A DNA stretch of 64,000 nt from Sphingomonas sp. (GTDB lineage Bacteria; Pseudomonadota; Alphaproteobacteria; Sphingomonadales; Sphingomonadaceae). The DNA lies in the NCBI GenBank assembly GCA_021732445.1, contig JAKFUZ010000002.1, positions 1-64,000 of the forward strand, written 5' to 3'. Positions 19,266 to 28,741 of the stretch are shown one piece after another. Positions within the stretch are counted from its first letter, which is position 1, and every line of letters begins with the position of its first letter. The translations under genes were made by a program, and so were the position numbers. The notes under the pieces are model-generated. The model saw nothing but the letters and a program-made list of their open reading frames with translations. It did no database searches and was not told where the DNA came from.

Positions 19266-19437
19266 GTTCTCACGGCCGTTGTCCAGTTCCGGCCGCTGCG
19301 AAAATGCTAGTCAAACCGCTGTTATTGAACAAGATTTTAGAACATTGCGCAAACTTCTTGCAATATTTCATAAAAGTGACATTCTATCGTCACAAATATG
19401 AAACTTTCCGCGGTGGAAAGGTCAAGAAGGAGAAGGA

Positions 19438-19794
19438 ATGATGCGCATATACCGCGTGCTGCTTGTCGCAAGCCTGGTGTCGGTCGCTGCACCGGCGCTG
19501 GGTCAAAACGACTTTAATGGCGCTCAGGAAATCGGTCGGTCCGATTATGCATCGGCCGAACGCGTGATTGAGAAATCCCGCAAAATTTTTCCGCATGATG
19601 TTGATCTGATGCTCAACCTGGCCACGGTGTATGCGCATACCGGGCGAACACCGGCGGCGGCTGCGTTGTACCGCGAGGTGCTGGCAATGCCTGACGAAGC
19701 CCTGGCGATCAGCGAAACGCAGGACGCCTCGGCCCATGCGCTGGCCCGCGACGGGCTGCGCCGGATCGAGCCTGTGGCGGTTACTGCGCGGTAG
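19438..19794 (+). CDS. small exported tetratricopeptide-like protein
   Basis: Signal peptide MMRIYRVLLVASLVSVAAPALGQ; TPR-like 'DLMLNLATVYAHTGRTPAAAALYREVLAMPDE'. Confidence 0.7.
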   Translation: MMRIYRVLLVASLVSVAAPALGQNDFNGAQEIGRSDYASAERVIEKSRKIFPHDVDLMLNLATVYAHTGRTPAAAALYREVLAMPDEALAISETQDASAHALARDGLRRIEPVAVTAR

Positions 19795-19842
19795 GCCGCG
19801 CTGCCGCCAAGATTCCCCGACATGATCGGGCAATCGGCACAT

Positions 19843-20397
19843 TCAAAGCCTGGGCAGCGTCACCCCGCGCTGCCCCATATATTTCCCCGCCCGGTCGGCA
19901 TAACTCACCTCGCATGGCTCATTGCCTTGCAGGAACAGGAACTGGCAGGCGCCTTCATTCGCATAAACGCGCGCAGGCAGCGGCGTGGTGTTTGAAAATT
20001 CTAGCGTGACATGACCTTCCCAGCCGGGTTCGAGCGGTGTCACGTTCACGATGATGCCGCAGCGTGCATAGGTTGACTTGCCAAGGCAAATGACCAGCAC
20101 ATCGCGCGGGATGCGGAAATATTCCACCGTGCGCGCCAGGGCAAAGCTGTTGGGGGGGATGATGCAGCAATCGGTCTTGCGATCGACAAAGCTGCTCGCA
20201 TCGAAATTCTTCGGATCGACGATGGCCGAATCGACATTGGTGAAGATCTTGAATTCGTCGGAAACTCGCGCGTCATAGCCATAAGATGACAGGCCATAGC
20301 TGATGCAGCCGTCGCGCTTTTGCCGCTCGACAAACGGCTCTATCATGGCGGTGCTGAGCGCCTGCTCGCGGATCCAGCGATCGGATTGGATGGTCAT
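19843..20397 (-). CDS. dcd: dCTP deaminase
   Basis: [102 protein letters not shown]. Confidence 0.97.
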   Translation of the reverse strand: MTIQSDRWIREQALSTAMIEPFVERQKRDGCISYGLSSYGYDARVSDEFKIFTNVDSAIVDPKNFDASSFVDRKTDCCIIPPNSFALARTVEYFRIPRDVLVICLGKSTYARCGIIVNVTPLEPGWEGHVTLEFSNTTPLPARVYANEGACQFLFLQGNEPCEVSYADRAGKYMGQRGVTLPRL

Positions 20398-20661
20398 GCG
20401 CTTCCCATAGCGCGCACGGCGCCCCGTCGCCAAGCCCAAGCGGCTGCCGACGGAGACGTCACCCCACCGGCGGTGCCCGCGGGTCAGGCGGCGGCGAGGG
20501 TGCACTCGACGGTGAAAACAGCCTGGCTTGGTCCTGCAGGGAATCAGCGCTTTGGACGATACCCAGCCTGGTTTCGACAGCCGTCGTCATTTGCCGCAGC
20601 GTTCAGATGGCCGCCACACCCTCGCGCAGATGCCAGACGATGATCAGCGACCGCCTTGAGA

Positions 20662-21111
20662 TCAGGCGCCCAGATTTGCCGGGCCAAAGGCATGGGGGAG
20701 CAGTGCCGAGAGCGCGTGTGTGGCGATGGTGAGGCCGTCGCCCGAGGCGCAGTGAATCACCAGGTCGCGGCCGCCGATCTGCGCGGCTTCGTTCAACACC
20801 TGGCGGCAGCGGCCGCACGGCGTAACGGGGGCAACGCCCTCCAGTCCTTGCGGACCTATCATGCCGCCGACCACGCCCACCGCGACAATGTCTGCCAGCC
20901 GCCCTTGCGCGCTTGCGGTGGCCATGGCGACCGTCTCGGCGCAAAGTGACAGGCCATAGCTGGCATTTTCGACATTGGCGCCAGTGACGATGCTGCCATC
21001 CGTCATCAACAGCGCGGCGCCCACGGCGAAGCGCGAATAGGGGGCATAGGCGTTGCGGGCTGCCGCGCGGGCGGCGGCGATGAGTGCCTCCCGGTCCGCA
21101 GTTGGCGTCAT
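20662..21111 (-). CDS. cdd: cytidine deaminase
   Basis: NAYAPYSRFAVGAALL, NVENASYGLSLCAETVA, PCGRCRQVLNE. Confidence 0.94.
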   Translation of the reverse strand: MTPTADREALIAAARAAARNAYAPYSRFAVGAALLMTDGSIVTGANVENASYGLSLCAETVAMATASAQGRLADIVAVGVVGGMIGPQGLEGVAPVTPCGRCRQVLNEAAQIGGRDLVIHCASGDGLTIATHALSALLPHAFGPANLGA

Positions 21112-21809
21112 GGCGCCACGACATCCCAGTGGAGCGGCGCGGCGGCGCCATCCATCCGCCGCATGTCCGATGCCTGCCACAGCCGCCACGGCCGGGCGGC
21201 ATAATCGGGTGGGAAAAAGTTCTGCGCACTCCATAGCGGCCGGCGCAGCACCTCGCTCACCCGATAGGCGGCATCAAAATCGCGCGAAATCCTCAGCAAT
21301 GCGTGCTGCCCCGTATGCGTTTCGATGAGCGTCACAAGCTGTGTTAGCTCGCCGATCACAATCTTGCGGTCCGGCCGGCTTGGGCAATCCGCGGCGAAGG
21401 CGATGTCGATGGCAGCGGGAAGCGCATCGCGGTCGCGCGGCACGGTGGTGTTGAAGTTATTCGCCTGGTCAATCGCCAGCTTGCACAGCGAATAGACATG
21501 GACGGCGCCGCGCCCCATGCCGGCTTCGAACACCTCGCGCCAGTGCTTTTCGAACATCGGATCGCGTCCGGTTGCGCCGGTTGTCGCGGTGACATAGGCG
21601 AATTGTGCACCGCCGGCCCGCAGCACGGGCCATTCAATCGGCCCTTGCGCGGCCGACACGTCGACGCCCTGAAACGGGAATGATGCGGGTGAGGGGTGCC
21701 AGCGGATGGCGAACAGCCACAGGCCGCCCGCAAGCACGACTGCCGCCGCTGCGACCGCGGCAAGCTGCACGGGCGTGATCCCGCGGCGTTTGGCGGATAG
21801 CTGCCTCAT
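21108..21809 (-). CDS. membrane-anchored GH25 (lysozyme)-like protein, catalytic motif degenerate
   Basis: FQGVDVSAAQGPIEWPVLRAGGAQFAYVTATTG... follows the GH25 fold pattern; N-terminal TM; see finding on the missing catalytic Glu. Confidence 0.8.
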   Translation of the reverse strand: MRQLSAKRRGITPVQLAAVAAAAVVLAGGLWLFAIRWHPSPASFPFQGVDVSAAQGPIEWPVLRAGGAQFAYVTATTGATGRDPMFEKHWREVFEAGMGRGAVHVYSLCKLAIDQANNFNTTVPRDRDALPAAIDIAFAADCPSRPDRKIVIGELTQLVTLIETHTGQHALLRISRDFDAAYRVSEVLRRPLWSAQNFFPPDYAARPWRLWQASDMRRMDGAAAPLHWDVVAP

Positions 21810-22288
21810 CCTTTGATGTGGAGCACGCAGATGAGCGTGAACAGCCGCCGGGCTGTGTCAAAATCTATACTGATCTTGCCCTCCAGCCGTTCCTTCAGCA
21901 GCTCGGCGGCTTCGTTGTGAATGGCGCGCCGCGCCATATCGACCGTTTCAATCTGCTGGGGCGTGGACGCGCGGATCGCCTGATAATAGCTGTCGCAGAT
22001 CGCGAAATACTCCTTGATCGGGCGGCGGAATCGGCCGAGCCCAAGGACATAGGTTTCAAGCGGCGAGGCGTCTTCGCGGGCTATCGCTATCGCCAGCCGG
22101 CCTTCCTCGACGCTCAGGCTGATCCGGTACGGCCCGGCATAGCCATCGGGATAGGCGCGAACCGGTGCGAAGTAATTCCCCTCGATGAGGTCGAAAATTG
22201 CGATCCGCCGCTCCTGCTCGATATCGGCACTACGCCACAGGATGGTGTGCTCGTCGAGCTCGACATTGATGATCCGGTAATCGGCCAT
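21806..22288 (-). CDS. UPF0262 family protein
   Basis: ADYRIINVELDEHTILWRSADIEQERRIAIFDLIEGNYFAP...GLGRFRRPIKEYFAICDSYYQAIR. Confidence 0.9.
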   Translation of the reverse strand: MADYRIINVELDEHTILWRSADIEQERRIAIFDLIEGNYFAPVRAYPDGYAGPYRISLSVEEGRLAIAIAREDASPLETYVLGLGRFRRPIKEYFAICDSYYQAIRASTPQQIETVDMARRAIHNEAAELLKERLEGKISIDFDTARRLFTLICVLHIKG

Positions 22289-22432
22289 TGCCTGCCTATC
22301 GGGGTTGAGCGAGCGAGAATCAACGATGAACCGATGCGAAGCGGCACGCCGGCCGCCGCGAGCGCGCACTTATCCACGCAATAAATGTGCCCTTGCGCTT
22401 GAGCACCGGCACCCGGTCTGTGAGAAGGGCGC

Positions 22433-23926
22433 ATGGCGACCGTCTCTCACCTTCCGCCCGGCCCGGCAGCGCCCGGCGCCGCGCTGCCGCAAAATGTCGA
22501 GGCTGAAGCAGCGTTGCTTGGCGCGATGCTCATCGACAACCGCCTGGCCGACGATTTGCTCGACATGTTGACCGGCGAACATTTTTTTGAGCCAGTCCAT
22601 GGCCGCGTCTTCGAGGCGGTGCGCAAAGTGCGTGTGGCCGACGGCCTGGCCTCCCCGGTGACGCTCCGGCCGCTGTTCGAGGCCGATGAGGGGATGCGCG
22701 CGCTGGGCGGGCCGGGCTATCTGGCGCAACTGACGGGCAGCGGCGCGGGGCTGATCGGCGCGCGCGATTTTGCGCGGCAGATTTATGACCTTGCGATGTT
22801 GCGCACGCTTGCCTCGGTGGGCCGCCAGCTGGTCGATGGCGCCATGGACACGTCGCAGGAGGTTAACCCCCGCAAGCAGATCGAAGCGGCCGAAGAGGCG
22901 CTGTTCAAGGTCGCGGGGGAAGGTGGCGCGGAAGCCAGCGTCAAGGCGTTTGGCGAAGCGGCCAAGCTTGCGGTGAAGATGGCGGAGCGTGCCAAAAATG
23001 CCGGCGGTGGCCTGTCAGGCATTACCACAGGCCTGGACGGCATGAACAGCAAGACCGGCGGCATGCACAAATCTGACCTGATGATTCTTGCCGGCCGGCC
23101 GGGCATGGGCAAGACCTCGCTCGCCACCAACATCGCCTTCAACGCGGCGCAGCGTTATCTGCACGATGTGGCCGACGGGATTGATCCGGGGCGTTCGGTT
23201 GGCACCAAGGTGGCGTTTTTCAGCCTGGAAATGTCGGCCGATCAGCTTGCCACGCGCATCTTGTCAGAACAGGCGCGGATCAGTTCGGAGCGGCTGCGGA
23301 TGGGCACGCTTACCAATGACGAGATGAAGCGCCTCGTTGCGGCGTCCATCGAGCTACAGAATCTGCCGCTCTATATCGACGACACCGCCGGGCTGACGAT
23401 TGCCGGGCTGCACACGCGGATGCGGCGGCTCCTGCGGCGGCACAACAATGAGATCGGGCTGGTTGTCGTGGATTATCTTCAGCTCCTGCAAGGCAGCAAC
23501 CGTTCCAGCAACGACAACCGCGTGCAGGAAATTTCTGAAATCAGCCGCGGGTTGAAGACGATGGCCAAGGATTTGAAGGTTTCGGTGTTGGCGCTGTCGC
23601 AGCTCAGCCGCGCGGTCGAGCAGCGCGAGGACAAGCGCCCGCAACTTTCCGATTTGCGCGAATCGGGATCGATCGAGCAGGACGCGGACATTGTCATGTT
23701 CGTGTACCGCGAGGAATATTATCACGCCGCCCGCGAGCCCAGCGACCCCACAAGTGTTGCGCATTCGGAGTGGGGCAATGAGGGCAACCGCATTGACGGC
23801 AAATCCGAAATCATCATTGCCAAGCATCGCCACGGCGCAACCGACAAGGTGACGCTGGCCTTTGATTCGAAATATACGGTGTTTACTGATCCTGCCCCGG
23901 GGCGCTACGCATCAGCGGGCGGATGA
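22433..23926 (+). CDS. dnaB: replicative DNA helicase
   Basis: PQNVEAEAALLGAMLIDNRLADD, DLMILAGRPGMGKTSLATNIAFNAA, FSLEMSADQLATRILSEQ, VVDYLQLLQGS, ALSQLSRAVEQREDKRPQLSDLRESGSIEQDADIVMFVYREEYY. Confidence 0.97.
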   Translation: MATVSHLPPGPAAPGAALPQNVEAEAALLGAMLIDNRLADDLLDMLTGEHFFEPVHGRVFEAVRKVRVADGLASPVTLRPLFEADEGMRALGGPGYLAQLTGSGAGLIGARDFARQIYDLAMLRTLASVGRQLVDGAMDTSQEVNPRKQIEAAEEALFKVAGEGGAEASVKAFGEAAKLAVKMAERAKNAGGGLSGITTGLDGMNSKTGGMHKSDLMILAGRPGMGKTSLATNIAFNAAQRYLHDVADGIDPGRSVGTKVAFFSLEMSADQLATRILSEQARISSERLRMGTLTNDEMKRLVAASIELQNLPLYIDDTAGLTIAGLHTRMRRLLRRHNNEIGLVVVDYLQLLQGSNRSSNDNRVQEISEISRGLKTMAKDLKVSVLALSQLSRAVEQREDKRPQLSDLRESGSIEQDADIVMFVYREEYYHAAREPSDPTSVAHSEWGNEGNRIDGKSEIIIAKHRHGATDKVTLAFDSKYTVFTDPAPGRYASAGG

Positions 23927-24000
23927 CCAGTGTCCGCCGCGGCGCGCCGTCTGCTATCGTGGCGCGCGGGCAGGCTTTCACGCGGTCGAGAAGGCACGGC

Positions 24001-24432
24001 TCAAGGGTGGCGCAGTTTCCACACCGGCACCGCGCCATCGGCCGCGCGCTGATAGACGTGCTCGTAGCGCGCAAAGGCAGCGCTCAGCGCGGCCTGATCG
24101 ACCGGGGCTTCCGGTGCAAAACTATCAAAACCGCAACGCCGCATGAACGGCATCTGGTCAACCAGCACATCGCCCGCCGCCCGCAGTTCGCCTGCATAGC
24201 CCGCCTCGCGCAGCACACGCGCGGCCGAATATCCCCGCCCGTCGCGGAACGAGGGGAAGCTCACCTCGATCAGCGCCAATTGCTCAAGATGCGCCAGCAG
24301 CGCGCGCGCATCGTCGCCTGCCTCGATGCGTACGGCATTGGCATTGGTCTGGCCGGCAAGAAACGCATCAAGCGTGACGGCGGGTTCGTCATGCGCCTCA
24401 TCGTCGCGATAGCGCAGGATGGTCTCACCCAT
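24001..24432 (-). CDS. DUF934 domain-containing protein
   Basis: LIEVSFPSFRDGRGYSAARVLREAGYAGELRAAGDVLVDQMPFMRRCGFDSF. Confidence 0.9.
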   Translation of the reverse strand: MGETILRYRDDEAHDEPAVTLDAFLAGQTNANAVRIEAGDDARALLAHLEQLALIEVSFPSFRDGRGYSAARVLREAGYAGELRAAGDVLVDQMPFMRRCGFDSFAPEAPVDQAALSAAFARYEHVYQRAADGAVPVWKLRHP

Positions 24433-26056
24433 AAATCGCCTCCTTGAACGGTTCCATACCGATCCGCCGATAGGTGTCGAGGAAGCGCTCGCCATCGGCG
24501 CGCCGGGCCAGATAGGTGTCGGTCACGCGTTCCACCGCATCGACAATGCCGTCTTCGTCAAAGCCGGGGCCGGTAATGCGGCCAAGGCTTGCGTCATCAG
24601 CGCCCGATCCGCCAAGCAGGAGCTGATAATTTTCCGTGCCCTTCCGGTCGACGCCGAGGATGCCGATATGCCCGGCATGGTGATGGCCGCAGGCGTTGAT
24701 GCAGCCGCTGATCTTTAGCTTCAGCTCGCCAAGTGCGCGCTGCCGGCCGATATCGGCGAAGCGAGCGGCGATTTTTTGCGCGACGGGAATTGAGCGGGCG
24801 TTGGCGAGGCTGCAATAATCGAGGCCGGGGCAGGCGATGATGTCGCTGATGAGGTCGAGATTGGGCTCGGCCAGACCGGCGGCTGCCAGTGACTGCCACA
24901 GCGCAAACAGATCCGCCTTTTTGACGTGCGGCAGCACGATGTTCTGCGCATGGGTCACGCGCAGCTCGTCAAATGAATAAAGCTCGGCAAGGTCGGCCAT
25001 CAGGTCAATCTGCTCGGCTGATGCGTCGCCGGGAATGCCGCCCCGGGGCTTAAGGCTGATATTGGCGATGGCATAGCCCGGCTGCCGGTGCGCACGCACA
25101 TTCTGGTCGAGCCACAGCGCAAAGTCGGGGTCGTTCCGGTTGACGTCGTCGGGCAGCCCGGTTTCGAAGGCGGGTGCCGCGAAAAACGCCTCGATGCGCG
25201 CAAGTTCTGCCGCGGGCGGGTCGATACCCAGCGCCTTTACATGGGCGAATTCTTCATCCACCTGGCGCGCATATTCTTCGGCGCCCAGTTCGTGGATCAA
25301 AATCTTGATCCGTGCCTTGTAGATATTGTCGCGCCGGCCATAGCGATTGTAGACGCGCAGGCACGCCTCCACATAGCTGAGCAGGTCGTCGGCGGTTATG
25401 AAATCCTTTATTTCCGGCGCGATCATCGGCGTCCGGCCCATGCCGCCGCCCACAAACACGCGCCCGCCAAGCACGCCGTCGCGCCGCACGAGCTGAATGC
25501 CGATGTCGTGGAGGCGCATCGCCGCGCGGTCCTCATCGGCGGCAATCACCGCGATCTTGAATTTGCGCGGCAGATAGCTGAATTCAGGGTGGAAGGTGCT
25601 CCACTGCCGCAGCAGCTCGGCCCAGGGGCGCGGATCGGCCACTTCGTCGGCCGCGGCACCGGCATATTGGTCTGACGAAATGTTGCGAATGCAATTGCCG
25701 CTGGTCTGGATGGCGTGCATCTCGACGGTGGCCAGGTCGGCGAGAATGTCGGGCGCATCGGCAAGCTTGATCCAGTTATACTGAATGTTCTGGCGCGTGG
25801 TGAAATGGCCATAGCCCCGGTCATAGGTGCGCGCGATATGGCCGAGCATCCGCATCTGGCGACTGTCCAGCGTGCCATAAGGGATGGCGACCCGCAGCAT
25901 ATAGGCATGGAGCTGGAGGTAGAGACCGTTCATCAGCCGCAGCGGTTTGAACTGGTCTTCAGAAAGCGCACCCGACAGTCGCCTGGCCACCTGATCGCGA
26001 AATTCGTCGACACGGGCATCGACGATTGCCTGGTCATATGTGTCATATTGGTACAT
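24425..26056 (-). CDS. cysI: nitrite/sulfite reductase (assimilatory sulfite reductase hemoprotein type)
   Basis: GYGHFTTRQNIQYNWIKL, TSGNCIRNISSD, ACPGLDYCSLANARSIP, SGCINACGHHHAGHIGILGVDRKG. Confidence 0.92.
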   Translation of the reverse strand: MYQYDTYDQAIVDARVDEFRDQVARRLSGALSEDQFKPLRLMNGLYLQLHAYMLRVAIPYGTLDSRQMRMLGHIARTYDRGYGHFTTRQNIQYNWIKLADAPDILADLATVEMHAIQTSGNCIRNISSDQYAGAAADEVADPRPWAELLRQWSTFHPEFSYLPRKFKIAVIAADEDRAAMRLHDIGIQLVRRDGVLGGRVFVGGGMGRTPMIAPEIKDFITADDLLSYVEACLRVYNRYGRRDNIYKARIKILIHELGAEEYARQVDEEFAHVKALGIDPPAAELARIEAFFAAPAFETGLPDDVNRNDPDFALWLDQNVRAHRQPGYAIANISLKPRGGIPGDASAEQIDLMADLAELYSFDELRVTHAQNIVLPHVKKADLFALWQSLAAAGLAEPNLDLISDIIACPGLDYCSLANARSIPVAQKIAARFADIGRQRALGELKLKISGCINACGHHHAGHIGILGVDRKGTENYQLLLGGSGADDASLGRITGPGFDEDGIVDAVERVTDTYLARRADGERFLDTYRRIGMEPFKEAIYG

Positions 26057-26057
26057 G

Positions 26058-26354
26058 TCAGATCACCCATTCGCCGGCTTGCGGGTCGGCGGGCTTGAGG
26101 GTCAGGTCGGGGCGGACGGTGGGGCCAAGTGCGCGCACCCGGTCTTTGATGTGCGCCGGCCGGGGGCCTTGCGGCGTGACCTCGGCATCGATGACATAGG
26201 GCACGTTGACACGGCGGGCGCCTTCTTCGGCCCGGGCGATGCTCTCGCCCCGCTCGCCGACGTCGATCGCGTCCTCGACATGGCGCGACCAGCCGGTGCC
26301 GGTCCACCACACCACATCGCCCGAGGGCAAATCATTACCGGTCAGCAGTTTCAC
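26058..26354 (-). CDS. DUF2849 domain-containing protein (GTG start)
   Basis: VKLLTGNDLPSGDVVWWTGTGWSRHVEDA...; GTGA overlap with the upstream SUMT stop. Confidence 0.88.
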   Translation of the reverse strand: MKLLTGNDLPSGDVVWWTGTGWSRHVEDAIDVGERGESIARAEEGARRVNVPYVIDAEVTPQGPRPAHIKDRVRALGPTVRPDLTLKPADPQAGEWVI

Positions 26355-27151
26355 GCCATCATCTCCGCCGATTTCGCCAACGCTTTCAGTTTGTTGACGG
26401 CGCGGCCGCGCGCCGCGACAGCACCCACAACGATGATCGCCGGGCTTGTCACGCCTTCGCGCGCGATCATGTCGCCGAGGTCGGCGAGCAATGTTCGCAG
26501 CGCGCGGCTGGTTGGGCGAGTGCCGTTTTCCAGGACCGCGACGGGCATGTCGGGCGCAACCCCATCGGCGATGAGCTTGTCGGCAATCACGCCCGCAGTC
26601 GCCACACCCATGTAGATGACGAGCGTCCGGCCGGCGCCAGCAAGCCCCGACCAGTCCTGTTGCGAAAGCCCCTTGCACTGCCCCGCCACGAAGCTGACCG
26701 CGCTGGACGCTGCACGATGGGTGAGCGGGATCAGCGCTTCGGACGCTGCCCCAAGTGCCGCCGAAATGCCGGGGATGACGGAGACGGCGATGCCGGCTTG
26801 CGCGCACGCCTCGGCCTCTTCGCCGCCACGCCCGAAGATGAAGGGATCGCCACCCTTGAGCCGGACCACCCGCTTGCCCGCCTGTGCCTCAGCCACCAGC
26901 AGCGCGTTGATAGCCGCCTGCGCCATGGTGTGCCGGCTGCGCGCCTTGGCGACGGAAATGCGCGACGTTGTCTCGGGCGCAAGCGCGAGGATGCGCGGAT
27001 CGACCAACCCGTCATGCACGATAAGGTCAGCGGCGAGGATGGCGTCTCGCGCGGCAATCGTCAGCAGGCCGGGGTCGCCCGGGCCTGCGCCGACCAAGAG
27101 CACGGCGCCGTGGCAGCTCGGCGCATTGTCATGGGTGGGCGTAAGGTTCAT
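26351..27151 (-). CDS. cobA: uroporphyrinogen-III C-methyltransferase
   Basis: VLLVGAGPGDPGLLTIAARDAILAADLIVHDGLV, VRLKGGDPFIFGRGGEEAEA, VIPGISAALGAASEALIPLTHR, LVIYMGVA. Confidence 0.95.
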   Translation of the reverse strand: MNLTPTHDNAPSCHGAVLLVGAGPGDPGLLTIAARDAILAADLIVHDGLVDPRILALAPETTSRISVAKARSRHTMAQAAINALLVAEAQAGKRVVRLKGGDPFIFGRGGEEAEACAQAGIAVSVIPGISAALGAASEALIPLTHRAASSAVSFVAGQCKGLSQQDWSGLAGAGRTLVIYMGVATAGVIADKLIADGVAPDMPVAVLENGTRPTSRALRTLLADLGDMIAREGVTSPAIIVVGAVAARGRAVNKLKALAKSAEMMA

Positions 27152-27245
27152 GCCACCGCCCATGACGGCGAGCGCTGCGCGCCGCAACCGATTGCTGCTT
27201 GGGCGGCGATAAGCGCAGCTTGTCTGCCCGCCGCTTGCGCCCCGG

Positions 27246-28655
27246 TCACTGGTCGCGCAGGCCAACGCCAATCACGGCGCGCGGCTGTTCAGTCTCGGAC
27301 GAAACAACCGGATAGGCGCAATAGTCAGCGGCATAATAGGCGCTGGGGCGGTGGTTTCCCGACCAGCCGATGCCGCCAAAGGGGGCGGCCGACGATGCCC
27401 CATTGGTCGGCTTGTTCCAGTTGACGATGCCGGCGCGGATATTGGCCCAGAACTGATCGTAAAGCTGCGGATTCTGGCTCACCAGCGCAGCCGACAGGCC
27501 GTAACGGGTGTTGTTGGCCTCTGCGATGGCCTCTGCAAAACGGGTTGCGCGAATAACCTGCAACAAGGGCCCGAACAGCTCGATATCGGGCCGGTCGTTC
27601 ATCTCGGTTACGTCGATCAAGCCGGGTGTGAGAAAGGGCAGATCGGCAATTGGCCGTTCCATATGGCGCAGTGGCCGGCCGCCGCGTGACATGAGCGTGA
27701 CGAAGCTCTCGGTCAGCATGTCGGCCGATTCATTGTCGATCACTGGCCCCATGAAAGGCTGCGGTGTCGCGTGCGGATCACCCACAATGACCCTGTCGAG
27801 CAGCTTGCCGAGCGCCGCCATCAGCGGGTCATAAAGCGCCTGATCGACAATGAGCCGCCGCGCCGCAGTGCAGCGCTGGCCCGCGCTCGTAAAGGCGCTT
27901 TGAACGATGAGCGTGGCGGCTGTCTCAAGGTCGGGCGTGTCCCACACCACAATCGGGTTGTTGCCACCCATTTCCAGCGCGAGGATTTTCTCGGGCTTGG
28001 TTGCAAAGGCCCGGTTGAGCGCAATCCCGGTGCGCGCGGAGCCGGTAAACAACAGCCCGTCTATGCCATCATGCGCGGCAAGTGCCTTGCCCTGTTCCGG
28101 CCCGCCAATCACCAGGCGGATACAGCCTTCAGGAACGCCCGCCTCGCGAAAACAGTCGACCAGCATGGCGCCCACGGCCGGTGTTTTTTCCGAAGGCTTG
28201 AACACCACTGCGTTGCCGGCGAGCAGCGCGGGCACGATATGGCCATTGGGCAAATGCGCTGGAAAATTATAGGGCCCAAGCACTGCGAGCACACCGTGCG
28301 GCTTGTGGCGCAGCGCGAGGCGATCGCTCATCTGCGAATCCAGGCGGCGCTGGGCGGTGCGCTCGGCATAAGCCGTGGCCGAGATGTTCACCTTGGCGAT
28401 GACGGTGTCGATTTCGGTTTTCGCTTCCCACAGCGGCTTGCCCGCCTCGCGCGCGATGAGGTCGGCAAAAGCGTCTGCCCTGGCGCGCACCACATTGGTG
28501 AAGCGGCGCAGCGTTTCGAGCCGCACGGTAAAGGGCAGCGCAGCCCATGCGGCCCAGCTTGACCGGGCTGCGGCGACTTCGGCATCGACATCGCTTGGCA
28601 GACCCTGCCACACAATGGCGCCCGTGGCGGGCTCGATGGAAATTAGCTCGTGCAC
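27246..28655 (-). CDS. astD: N-succinylglutamate 5-semialdehyde dehydrogenase
   Basis: GVLAVLGPYNFPAHLPNGHIVPALLAGNAVVFKPSEKTPAV, LEMGGNNPIVVWD, SAGQRCTAARRLIV, NWNKPTNGASSAAPFGGIGWSGNHRPSAYYAADYCAYPV. Confidence 0.92.
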   Translation of the reverse strand: MHELISIEPATGAIVWQGLPSDVDAEVAAARSSWAAWAALPFTVRLETLRRFTNVVRARADAFADLIAREAGKPLWEAKTEIDTVIAKVNISATAYAERTAQRRLDSQMSDRLALRHKPHGVLAVLGPYNFPAHLPNGHIVPALLAGNAVVFKPSEKTPAVGAMLVDCFREAGVPEGCIRLVIGGPEQGKALAAHDGIDGLLFTGSARTGIALNRAFATKPEKILALEMGGNNPIVVWDTPDLETAATLIVQSAFTSAGQRCTAARRLIVDQALYDPLMAALGKLLDRVIVGDPHATPQPFMGPVIDNESADMLTESFVTLMSRGGRPLRHMERPIADLPFLTPGLIDVTEMNDRPDIELFGPLLQVIRATRFAEAIAEANNTRYGLSAALVSQNPQLYDQFWANIRAGIVNWNKPTNGASSAAPFGGIGWSGNHRPSAYYAADYCAYPVVSSETEQPRAVIGVGLRDQ

Positions 28656-28741
28656 GCTTATCCTTTTACGCTTGCCGCCGCATCCGCTCGACTATGCCGC
28701 TATAGCCTGAAATTCCAGCACAATGCCAATCCGGGCTGATA

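Noticed and set aside
20398-20661. Possible gene remnant between dcd and cdd
   Set aside because: No convincing conserved reading frame on either strand; only out-of-frame fragments
27246-28655. astD as part of an arginine succinyltransferase operon
   Set aside because: No astA/astB/astE adjacent; reported only as an isolated astD
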